Part shown: positions 35,150 through 43,130 of the stretch, piece after piece
Numbering within the stretch: position 1 is the first letter of the stretch
Layout: the number at the start of each line of letters is the position of its first letter
Assembly: GCA_021798835.1 (NCBI GenBank)
Contig: JAJZBQ010000002.1
Span: 1 to 64,000, forward strand
Reading direction: 5' to 3'
DNA: 64,000 bases
From: Pseudomonadota bacterium
GTDB lineage: Bacteria > Pseudomonadota > Gammaproteobacteria > Burkholderiales > Ferrovaceae
Translations under genes and position numbers: made by a program
Notes under the pieces: generated by a model
The model's database searches: none
What the model was told of the DNA's origin: nothing
Seen by the model: the letters and a program-made list of their open reading frames with translations, nothing else

Positions 35150-35474
35150 ATGAATAAAGCCAAAACATTTTCCCCTGAAGTACAAGAGCGAGCCGTGCGT
35201 ATGGTGGAGGAGCATCCGTCAAGATTATCCTTCCCAATGGTCGGCCATTGAATCGATTGCCGGCAAAATCGGCTGTTCTGCCACGACATTGCTTAAATGG
35301 GTGCGTCGTCATGAGGTGGATACCGGAACGCGTGCTGGGGTGACCAGCGAAGAGCGTGAACGCATCAAGATCTTGGAGCGTGAGAACAGGGAGTTGCGCC
35401 GTGCCAATGAGATCCTGAAACTGGCCAGCGCGTTTTTTGCCCAGGCGGAACTCGACCGCCGCATCAAATCATAA
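35150..35474 (+). pseudogene. IS3 OrfA, frameshifted
   Basis: From ATG 35150: [20 protein letters not shown], then an extra C near 35215 shifts the frame; the other frame continues [20 protein letters not shown] and [18 protein letters not shown] (leucine zipper). Without the extra base it would be a normal HTH/leucine-zipper OrfA. The insertion should prevent OrfAB fusion production. Confidence 0.82.
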
Positions 35475-35530
35475 CCGGGTTTGTTGACCAGTACCGGGAT
35501 ACCTTTGGGGTCGAGCCGATTTGCGATGTC

Positions 35531-36382
35531 ATGCAGATCGCCCCATCGGGTTACCGTCGTCATGCTGCCCGGAAAAGGAATCCGGATCTGCGCTGCGCCC
35601 GTGCCCGGCGTGATGAAACTCTGATTCTGGATGTTCAACGAGTTTGGAAGGAAAACATGAGCGTCTATGGTGCCGACAAGGTCTGGAAACAAATGAACCG
35701 GGAGAACATCCCGGTGGCCCGTTGTACGGTTGAGCGCCTGATGAAGCGATTGGGCCTCGAAGGGGTTCGGCGGGGTCGAAAACTCAGAACGACGATTCCC
35801 GATCCCGCCATTCCCTGTCCGCTGGATCACGTCAACCGGAAATTCAGGGCGGATCGTCCCAATCAGTTGTGGGTGTCTGATTTTACGTATGTGTCGACCT
35901 GGCAGGGGTGGTTATATGTGGCTTTTGTCATCGATGTGTTTGCCCGGCGCATCGTGGGCTGGAGAGTCAGCCAGTCCATGCAGACGGATTTCGTTCTGGA
36001 TGCGCTGGAACAAGCCCTGTATGCCCGACAACCGGCCGGGCAGAAATTGATCCACCACTCGGATCGGGGATCCCAATATCTTTCGATTCGATACACCGAT
36101 CGTTTGACGAAAGCGGGGATCGAACCTTCGGTGGGAAGTAAGGGGGATAGTTACGATAACGCCCTGGCAGAAACCATCAACGGCCTCTACAAAACGGAAC
36201 TGATTCACCCCAGAAGCTCCTGGAAAACCCGTGAATCTGTGGAAATCGCCACGCTCCAGTGGGTTCACTGGTTCAACCACCAGCGGCTCCTCGAACCCAT
36301 CGGGTATATCCCTCCGGCAGAAGCTGAGGCACAATACTGGAGGCTAACCGCCACACAGGTTTCAAATGATGTCCTTCTTTAA
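35531..36382 (+). CDS. IS3 OrfB DDE transposase
   Basis: 283 residues from ATG 35531, with about 60 nt of in-frame upstream sequence (FVDQYRDTFGVEPICDV) normally reached by -1 frameshifting from orfA. DDE core: LWVSDFTYVSTWQGWLYVAF (Asp), IHHSDRGSQYLSIRYTD (Asp), DSYDNALAETINGLYKTEL (Glu). Intact catalytic domain. Confidence 0.92.
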   Translation: MQIAPSGYRRHAARKRNPDLRCARARRDETLILDVQRVWKENMSVYGADKVWKQMNRENIPVARCTVERLMKRLGLEGVRRGRKLRTTIPDPAIPCPLDHVNRKFRADRPNQLWVSDFTYVSTWQGWLYVAFVIDVFARRIVGWRVSQSMQTDFVLDALEQALYARQPAGQKLIHHSDRGSQYLSIRYTDRLTKAGIEPSVGSKGDSYDNALAETINGLYKTELIHPRSSWKTRESVEIATLQWVHWFNHQRLLEPIGYIPPAEAEAQYWRLTATQVSNDVLL

Positions 36383-36466
36383 CCAAACACCCTCCACAAA
36401 AACCGGGGCGGTTCAGAAAATCGATGACCTTCATCCAAAGGCAAGACTTTTCATCTTAGATAGCTG

Positions 36467-37195
36467 TCAGTAACTCCACTCCTCATGCCCCAATGCAGAA
36501 CGATTCAATTCCTCCCGATGCAACTTCCACTGGGGCATGAATCTACTCATCAGCTCGGTGAAGTGGTCGTTATGATGCCGCTCTAAGAGGTGCACCATCT
36601 CGTGCACGACTATGTATTCAAGACATTGCGCTGATTTCTTGGCGAGCTCAAGGTTCAGCCAGATACGTCCGGCCCTGGTATTGCACGTTCCCCACTTGGT
36701 TTTCATCTGCCTCACACGCCAGTCGGCCACTCGCACCCCGAGAACAGGCTCCCACTTTTCTAACAGTGCAGGAATCTGCTCTTTCAGGCACTGACGATAC
36801 CAAACCAGCATAACCCGTTCGCGCTGCTCTCTGTCGCTGCCAGTTCTTACATACAGGTCGATGGCGGATTTATTTCTGATGACTACCCGCGATGCACCGT
36901 TCTGATAAATCACGTTCAGCCGGTAGCGCTGACCTTGGAAGTAATGGCTCTCACCCGACACGTATTCGCGCTCTGACTGCCGCGCCTGACTGATGAACTT
37001 ACTCCTTTGCTTCTTTATCCAGCCTAACCGTGAGACTACTGCCAGGCGCACCGCTTCCTCACTCACCCGCAACGGGGCAGCCACACGCACCCGTCCTGCT
37101 GGGGGGTAGACGGCAAGATGCAGATTCTTGATGTCCTTGCGTACCACGTCCACCGTCAAGCCGCTCACCTTGATTTGATGGGTGTCAGTAGTCAT
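36467..37195 (-). CDS. YgjP-like (DUF45) metallopeptidase-fold protein
   Basis: 242 residues with zinc-protease motif EYIVVHEMVHLLERHHNDHF (HExxH and a later His), preceded by MKTKWGTCNTRAGRIWLNLE, the DUF45/YgjP signature. Such genes are frequent companions of type I restriction systems, usually next to hsdR as here; the role is unproven. Overlaps hsdR by 11 nt at the end of the operon. Confidence 0.88.
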   Translation of the reverse strand: MTTDTHQIKVSGLTVDVVRKDIKNLHLAVYPPAGRVRVAAPLRVSEEAVRLAVVSRLGWIKKQRSKFISQARQSEREYVSGESHYFQGQRYRLNVIYQNGASRVVIRNKSAIDLYVRTGSDREQRERVMLVWYRQCLKEQIPALLEKWEPVLGVRVADWRVRQMKTKWGTCNTRAGRIWLNLELAKKSAQCLEYIVVHEMVHLLERHHNDHFTELMSRFMPQWKLHREELNRSALGHEEWSY

Positions 37196-40100
37196 GCTGA
37201 TTTTTTACCAACTCGAAGATGCTATCAGTCAGGTGATCGTCATATAAAACATGCTTGATAGCATTGCGCACTTCCTTTTCTTTGACCTTGTGGCCGCTCC
37301 AGCCGTCTTTCTTGCTCGACATCACCGCATAGTCCACCGCAAGTGCAAGTGGCTCGTTCTTATTTAGGTTGTCGTATAAGGCACGCTTGGCCCCAGTGTT
37401 CAGCGTCTTGGGGTAGTCGGCACTTCCGTCCGGCATCTTCACCTGCTTGGCGAGAGCCACCAGCTTAGCCAGATATTGTTCGTAATCCAGAGCTGCATCC
37501 CGGCGCTGCTGAATCAGGCTATCCAGCAACTCGGACATCTTCTCGTAGTATTTTGGGTTGATGGGCTGCTCGTCAATGATGACCTTGCGCAGGTTGTTCT
37601 CGATGGTCTCGGCCACCGCTTCCTTGCTCTCGCGGATGCCCTTGGGCAGTTCCTGCACGGCATCCACTCCGCGCTCAACCAGCAATTGCACCAGATTCAG
37701 ATCGTCGAACGCCGAAATCTTCTCGCTCTCGTAGGCTGTGATGTAGGTATCAATCAGATGCCGCATTGCAGGCTCATACATCTTGAGGTCGATGTAGTCA
37801 CCACTCGCCATCTTCACCTCGCTGCGCACCTTCTCGTAGTGATCAACTTCCTGTTTGATTTTGTCGGTCTGTGCCGGGGTGTAACCCGCCTCAGCCATCT
37901 CGCTGGCAAGGTCGGCATAAGCGCGAATCAGCGACACGGTGAGCTTGTACAACGTGATGCGCTTTGACTCGTTCAGCTTGAGCTGATTCTTGTCGGCGGT
38001 ATCGGCAGCGCAGAAGAAGCGCAGATAGGATGCCGTATCCTTGGGCGCCTCTACCGGCTCACACAGTGCCTTGATAGCTTCCCGTGCCTCTTCCAGCCGA
38101 CCACGGGCGGTCTGCAAGCGATCAGTCAGCAACCCAGCCACATCTTCCTTGTCGTAGCCGTCCAGTGCGCCTGAGGTGTAATCGTGGATGGCCGTACCCA
38201 AGCTCTTGAACAGGTCCTTGTAATCGACGATGTAGCCGTATTCCTTATCATCCCCATCCAGGCGATTGACCCGGCAAATCGCCTGAAACAGGCCGTGGTC
38301 TTGCATTTGCTTGTCGATGTATAGGTAGGTGGCCGAAGGCGCATCGAAGCCCGTCAGCAACTTATCCACGACGATAAGCAGCCGCATTTGCCCCGGCTCC
38401 TTGATGAATTTCTTCTTGACCTCTTCCTCGAAGTCCTCCGCCGTCTTCTCGCCCAGCATCCGGTTGTAGATTTCGTACTTGCGCAGCCGCTCAGTCAGTC
38501 CCTCGCCGGTCTCTTCGCCCTTAATGTCCGCAGGTGTTGGCGAATACGAGGTGACGATGGCGCATTTGCCTGCCAGTTCTGAGTGCTCGAACAGCTCGTA
38601 ACACTTGCAGGCCTCGTACACGCTGCTAGTCACCAGCATGGCATTGCCTCGCCCGCTTTGCAGGCGGTCTTTGGTTTCCATATCCATCAGGATGTCGGCG
38701 ACAATTTTTTCCAGCCGCGATTTGGAGCTGAGCACCTTCTGCATGCTGCCCCACTTCTTCTTGAGCTGGGCTAAGGCTACATCGTTCAGCCCTTTGGTCT
38801 TGGAATCGAACCACTGGTCAATTTTGGCGGGCGAGGCGATGCTCTGGTCGATGTCCCGCGCCTCGTAGCGCAAGTCCAGCACCACCTTGTCGCGCACGGC
38901 CTCGTCGAACTTGTAGGTATGGATATACTTGCCGAATATCTCGATGCTCTTCTGCTTGTCCGCCTTGAGTAATGGCGTGCCGGTGAAACCGATGAACAGC
39001 GCATTCGGCAGGATGGCCTTCATCGCCTTGTGCAGCTCACCGCTCTGGGTGCGGTGGCATTCGTCCACGAACACGTAGATATCGCCCTTGGCTTTGAAGT
39101 CGGGCGGCAGGTTGCGCTTCATCTCTTCGATGAATACCTCGATGTCGCCGTCCTGCTCTTCGTTGTCTTTGCCTGCGAATTTGTGGATGAGGGATGCGAC
39201 CAGCCACGGAGAGGTCGCGTTCAGGGTGGCAATCAGGTCTGCGCCGCTCTTGGTGCGGTAGATGTCCTCATCCACCCCCTTGAAGACTTTTTCGATTTGC
39301 TTATCCAGCTCGGTGCGGTCGGTGATGATGACCACCCGAGCATCCCTCACGTTCTCGCGTACCCACTTCGCCAGCCACACCATCGTCAGACTCTTGCCGC
39401 TGCCCTGCGTGTGCCAAATGATGCCGCCCTCGCGCCGCCGCACATGGTCTTGCGCCGACTTTACGCCGAAGTATTGATTATGCCGACAGAGCTTCTTTAC
39501 CCCGGCATCAAAAACCACAAAGTCATGGATGAGCTCAAGGAACTTGGCTTTCTCACAAAGCTGGGTCAGATGGCGGTCGAGCAGGTTCTCGATGGTACTG
39601 TCCTGCTTCCATGTCAGGTAATACTTCTCCGGGGTCTCTATCGTGCCGTAGCGCAGCCCTTCTGTATCGTTCCCCGCCATGACAAGTTGCATCGTGGTGA
39701 AGAAGGGCTGGATGAACAGCTTCTTCTGGTTATCCAGATTCTGGCGTATGCCTTCCGACACCGACACGGTGGAACGCTTCAGCTCCAGCACGCCAAGGGC
39801 GATGCCGTTCACATAAATCACTACATCGGGACGTTTGCTATTGGCCTTGGCATCCGCCCCCTTGACCGTCACCTCTTCTGCAATGGCAAAGTGGTTGTTG
39901 AGTGGATTCTTCCAATCAATCAGCCACACCGTTTGGGTGTTATCGCCCACATCGGCCTTGACCTTCACCCCATAGCGCAGCAGCTCATACACAGCCTTGT
40001 TGCAGTCGTACAGGCTCTTGGTCTGGTCTCCCGCCACCTTGTTGAGTTGGTGCAGGGCTTTGGTGATGAGCGCATCGTCATAGCCCTGCTTCTTGAGGAA

Positions 40101-40247
40101 CTGCCGTGCCAGCGCATCGTCGATATTGCGAGTGCCTACCCTGTCGCTCCAGTCGCCCAGATAGTCGTAGTCAAGCGTGTCCTGGAATAGCTTTACTACA
40201 CGCTGCTGGGTCTTGCGTTCAATTTGACCGACCGTGCTCATACTCAC
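37185..40247 (-). CDS. hsdR: Type I restriction enzyme HsdR
   Basis: 1020 residues. N-terminal nuclease: RPDVVIYVNGIALGVLELKR (D...ExK). SF2 translocase: IWHTQGSGKSLTMVWLAKWV (Walker A), VFVDECHRTQSGELHKAM (DECH box), FIGFTGTPLLKADKQ, and motif VI region IDKQMQDHGLFQAICRVNRL. The C-terminal helical region contacts the methylase. Start overlaps the NucS-like gene by 4 nt; a second ATG lies two codons on. Cuts DNA lacking the HsdMS methyl mark. Full length and undisturbed. Confidence 0.96.
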   Translation of the reverse strand: MSMSTVGQIERKTQQRVVKLFQDTLDYDYLGDWSDRVGTRNIDDALARQFLKKQGYDDALITKALHQLNKVAGDQTKSLYDCNKAVYELLRYGVKVKADVGDNTQTVWLIDWKNPLNNHFAIAEEVTVKGADAKANSKRPDVVIYVNGIALGVLELKRSTVSVSEGIRQNLDNQKKLFIQPFFTTMQLVMAGNDTEGLRYGTIETPEKYYLTWKQDSTIENLLDRHLTQLCEKAKFLELIHDFVVFDAGVKKLCRHNQYFGVKSAQDHVRRREGGIIWHTQGSGKSLTMVWLAKWVRENVRDARVVIITDRTELDKQIEKVFKGVDEDIYRTKSGADLIATLNATSPWLVASLIHKFAGKDNEEQDGDIEVFIEEMKRNLPPDFKAKGDIYVFVDECHRTQSGELHKAMKAILPNALFIGFTGTPLLKADKQKSIEIFGKYIHTYKFDEAVRDKVVLDLRYEARDIDQSIASPAKIDQWFDSKTKGLNDVALAQLKKKWGSMQKVLSSKSRLEKIVADILMDMETKDRLQSGRGNAMLVTSSVYEACKCYELFEHSELAGKCAIVTSYSPTPADIKGEETGEGLTERLRKYEIYNRMLGEKTAEDFEEEVKKKFIKEPGQMRLLIVVDKLLTGFDAPSATYLYIDKQMQDHGLFQAICRVNRLDGDDKEYGYIVDYKDLFKSLGTAIHDYTSGALDGYDKEDVAGLLTDRLQTARGRLEEAREAIKALCEPVEAPKDTASYLRFFCAADTADKNQLKLNESKRITLYKLTVSLIRAYADLASEMAEAGYTPAQTDKIKQEVDHYEKVRSEVKMASGDYIDLKMYEPAMRHLIDTYITAYESEKISAFDDLNLVQLLVERGVDAVQELPKGIRESKEAVAETIENNLRKVIIDEQPINPKYYEKMSELLDSLIQQRRDAALDYEQYLAKLVALAKQVKMPDGSADYPKTLNTGAKRALYDNLNKNEPLALAVDYAVMSSKKDGWSGHKVKEKEVRNAIKHVLYDDHLTDSIFELVKNQHDY

Positions 40248-41170
40248 CCTTTCAGCAGCTTGAAACTTACCTGATAGCGGTAGAAGTCGATATTTTGGGA
40301 CGCGGCTAGGGCACGACGAATGCGCGTGTCGTCCTCCTGAGCAATGATTACGCCCCTCACTTTCTGGCCGGGTTCAGCCAATTCCTGCAATACGAAGCCC
40401 ATATATCGGAGGGTCTGCCCAACGACTGCGTCGCTTGCCCGGCCCTTTTTAAGCTCCACAATAAGCAACTCTGATTTGTCTTTCTTGATTGCCAGAATGT
40501 CGAGCGGCCCCGTATCGGTAGGGTATTGCTGCCCGACCTTCTCACCATCCTCCTCGAATATGTCGTATTCCCTGCCCAGCTCAGTTTGTGACCAGTTCTG
40601 AACCAGAAAATCTTCAAGATGCTTTTCCATGGCGAACGCTGCCGCATCCTCAACCGTGGCATCAGTGGAAATCAACTTAGGGACGGACATTCCCCCCATT
40701 AATTTTTCAATCTCTGCCTCATGCTGGGTAATGGTGCTTACAGTGCCGATGGAACCAGTAGAGTTTTTCAACGAGTCGCTCATATCTGCACGAGCGATGG
40801 TGGCGTTGAACCAGTGGACAGGCCGCCGATGCGGGAGAATTTCATTCGGTGCGTAGTAGTAATCGCCGCTGACTTCTCCTACCCGATAGTTGCCTGCGCC
40901 ATCCGGGCACAGCACGATGTCACCTTTGGCAATTCCCTTGGAAACGGTCCACAGGGCGCCGCATGCGAGTCCTGCGCCTATCTTGGTCTTGTCTGGATGA
41001 TTCGACAGGAAAATTGGGATGAACTTCTTGTTGAAAGCCCGCCAGTCATCCGGCAAGTCAGCCGTCAGGTCCTGAGGGATTTCAAAGTCAGCACCAATAA
41101 AGTCTTCGGCAAAGCACTGCGCCGCATGCATGCTTTTCTTCCCCAGCATTACTCGATAGTAGTTTTTCAT
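40244..41170 (-). CDS. NucS-like PD-(D/E)XK endonuclease in the type I RM operon
   Basis: 308 residues. C-terminal nuclease core TGPLDILAIKKDKSELLIVE followed by LKKGRASDAVVGQTLRYMGF (D...ExK...Q), the RecB-like fold of NucS/DUF91. The N-terminal half has GDIVLCPDGAGNYRVGEVSG and HRRPVHWFNATIARADM, resembling the DNA-sensing domain in front of Mrr/McrB-type enzymes. It sits between hsdS/DUF429 and hsdR with a 4-nt overlap to hsdR, so it belongs to the operon. It may add a second restriction activity; no precedent I can cite with certainty. Confidence 0.75.
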   Translation of the reverse strand: MKNYYRVMLGKKSMHAAQCFAEDFIGADFEIPQDLTADLPDDWRAFNKKFIPIFLSNHPDKTKIGAGLACGALWTVSKGIAKGDIVLCPDGAGNYRVGEVSGDYYYAPNEILPHRRPVHWFNATIARADMSDSLKNSTGSIGTVSTITQHEAEIEKLMGGMSVPKLISTDATVEDAAAFAMEKHLEDFLVQNWSQTELGREYDIFEEDGEKVGQQYPTDTGPLDILAIKKDKSELLIVELKKGRASDAVVGQTLRYMGFVLQELAEPGQKVRGVIIAQEDDTRIRRALAASQNIDFYRYQVSFKLLKG

Positions 41171-41193
41171 TCTTGTTATCCCAGAGTCCTAAC

Positions 41194-41931
41194 TTATTGG
41201 TGTTTCACAGCATCCTTCGGAACCCATATCCAACCTTCGCGCTTGGGAACGGAAACGTCTGGCGCATCAAGCTTTCCCCGGTCTTCTGCAAAAAGGTACG
41301 CTATCAAGGCGCATGTGTACGCGTCTTTCTCATCTTCATGCTTTAAAGCCGAGAAGTCACGGCGCAACGCAGCGATGGTTGCCGATTCCTGGCATACGGA
41401 AGGGTAAGCTTCGATGGCCGTTAACATTTTCCCATCTGACCAGACCCCGCAAGCTACTGCAGTGGGCGCGAACTTGGCCAGAACATGCATACCCTTAGTA
41501 GCCTGACTACCAATCATGTCCTTGATTGGGGACAGAGGATTATGACACCGCTCAAATAGGTAGCGTTCTGTCTGGCGGTACAAGTACTGATTCGTGTTGA
41601 ATTGTTCGAGCGTTTGAACATGCTTCAAGCCCGTCACAAGCGCGATAAATTCAGTGGAGAAACCTAGTGGCGTGTCGATTGCCAAGGTCACGTCCGACGC
41701 ATGTTCAGCAAGCTTGTGAGAGCACAGGCGGAACAGCGTACGAATCCATTCCTCAGTATTACCCGCTTCATTGATAGCCTGCCTCAAGTTTCCACGCCAT
41801 GGCGTGCCGACGATTATCAACTTCGCGTCGAGGATGACGATGGCGTCCCGGCTCCGGGGATTCTGGTCACAGTTCCACCCGCCGACATCCCAGCCAATGT
41901 AGTAACGGTTGGCGTGGGCATTTCCAGTCAT
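41194..41931 (-). CDS. DUF429-like predicted RNase-H-fold nuclease
   Basis: 245 residues: YYIGWDVGGWNCDQNPRSRD at the N-terminus (first Asp of an RNase-H fold), VTLAIDTPLGFSTEFIALVT (second Asp), and HEDEKDAYTCALIAYLFAE (Asp-rich helix near the end). The arrangement is that of DUF429 proteins. Overlaps hsdS by ATGA and precedes the NucS-like gene by 23 nt. Role in the RM operon unknown; could be an accessory nuclease or anti-nuclease. Confidence 0.55.
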   Translation of the reverse strand: MTGNAHANRYYIGWDVGGWNCDQNPRSRDAIVILDAKLIIVGTPWRGNLRQAINEAGNTEEWIRTLFRLCSHKLAEHASDVTLAIDTPLGFSTEFIALVTGLKHVQTLEQFNTNQYLYRQTERYLFERCHNPLSPIKDMIGSQATKGMHVLAKFAPTAVACGVWSDGKMLTAIEAYPSVCQESATIAALRRDFSALKHEDEKDAYTCALIAYLFAEDRGKLDAPDVSVPKREGWIWVPKDAVKHQ

Positions 41932-43130
41932 ACCAGGCGAATCCTTCCAGTGAGCAGCTCTTGCATCATTCCTTGCTTGAGGGAGCGGGTCTTGTCGCGC
42001 TGCTGTTCCAGTGCTGTGAGTTCGGCATCAATATTAGATAGCACGGCAGCGATGGCGTTTTGCTCTGGAATAGAGGGGACAGGTAGCATCAATTTTGGAA
42101 TGTTCGTCTTGCTGATACCTGAAACCTTAGTACCTACCGCGTAGAAAAGAAACTGCTGGCGAATGGCTGCTGTCTGAAAACAGTAGTGACGATATTCGTG
42201 GGACAGTTCATCGGTTTTGCTCTTGGCAACTATTGTATGCAGGCCGGAAATAAACGGCAGGTTGCTCTTGTTCACCACCACGACATGCTTGCTCGTTCCT
42301 TCGTCGTCTTCGGACGCATCAACAAACACGATATCGCCGTCTTTGAGCAAAGACTTGGCTGAAATCTGCTTCAGCGAGATGTCTAGTTTGGGAATGTCTT
42401 GATAGTCAACCTCTGTATCAATGGACGTTTTTGACGAGCCATGTATGTCGCCGTAATGAAGGTAACAGTAGCCTTCGGAAGATAGCTGGTCGCGTGAAGC
42501 TGAATAGCCACCACTAAAGGCAAATAAATCGCCGAGCGTCTTCACCTCCCACTCCCCACTAAACCCCGGCAGGCGTTGCTTGCCGGTGAGGAGCTGCTGC
42601 ATGGTGGCTTGCTTGATGTCCCGCTTCTTGGCGATGAGCTTGTCCTGTGCGGTGAGCAGCGCATCGACATCGGACAGCGCGGTAGCGATGGCGCGTTGCT
42701 CGGCGAGGGGTGGAACCGCTACTCGGAACGCATGGACATCATTCCGATTTAGTGTGGGTACGCCTGACCCCGTGCCGAATCTGTCGAGCTTTATGTCTTG
42801 GTAGAGGTAATAAATATACTTTGGGTCGTTGCCTTTGAAGCTTGTCACCCACAAAGTAGTGTTATGTGGCCAATAGTCAGCCTCAATGTAATTTACCTTT
42901 CCGATAGTGCCTGACCGTCCAGTAACAACACCCGGTGCCAATACCATAGCTTTATTGTGAAAGTTCAATACTCCATTTGAATACACAACGGGATAAATCC
43001 CGTGTCGCAGTTGAGTTGTAGGTAGGTCAAACCCCCTCTGTAATGGCGCAACATTCAGAAGCGGCTTTGCATTCCACTCCTCTGGAATCACCCCCGCCTC
43101 GGTCTGCTTGTAGCCCGCTCTCACTTCCAT
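41928..43130 (-). CDS. hsdS: Type I restriction enzyme specificity subunit HsdS
   Basis: 400 residues with two target-recognition domains (starting GVIPEEWNAKPLLNVAPLQR and GFSGEWEVKTLGDLFAFSGG). Each ends in the conserved helix PPLAEQRAIATALSDVDALL / IPEQNAIAAVLSNIDAELTA, with internal repeats MQQLLTGKQRL and MQELLTGRIRL. Overlaps hsdM by 10 nt. The recognised sequence cannot be read from the protein. Confidence 0.95.
   Translation of the reverse strand: MEVRAGYKQTEAGVIPEEWNAKPLLNVAPLQRGFDLPTTQLRHGIYPVVYSNGVLNFHNKAMVLAPGVVTGRSGTIGKVNYIEADYWPHNTTLWVTSFKGNDPKYIYYLYQDIKLDRFGTGSGVPTLNRNDVHAFRVAVPPLAEQRAIATALSDVDALLTAQDKLIAKKRDIKQATMQQLLTGKQRLPGFSGEWEVKTLGDLFAFSGGYSASRDQLSSEGYCYLHYGDIHGSSKTSIDTEVDYQDIPKLDISLKQISAKSLLKDGDIVFVDASEDDEGTSKHVVVVNKSNLPFISGLHTIVAKSKTDELSHEYRHYCFQTAAIRQQFLFYAVGTKVSGISKTNIPKLMLPVPSIPEQNAIAAVLSNIDAELTALEQQRDKTRSLKQGMMQELLTGRIRLV

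Larger units (their letters stand above)
35102..36415 (+). mobile_element. IS3-family element
   Basis: Imperfect terminal inverted repeats TGAATCGCCCCGTGTTTGG at 35102 and the complement of TGAACCGCCCCGGTTTTTG ending at 36415. Contains orfA with a 1-nt insertion and intact orfB. No clear 3-bp target duplication. Confidence 0.85.

Noticed and set aside
39030..40190. Long plus-strand open frame (386 codons)
   Set aside because: Lies fully antisense to hsdR, whose nuclease and helicase motifs are unmistakable; the frame has no ribosome site or known domain.
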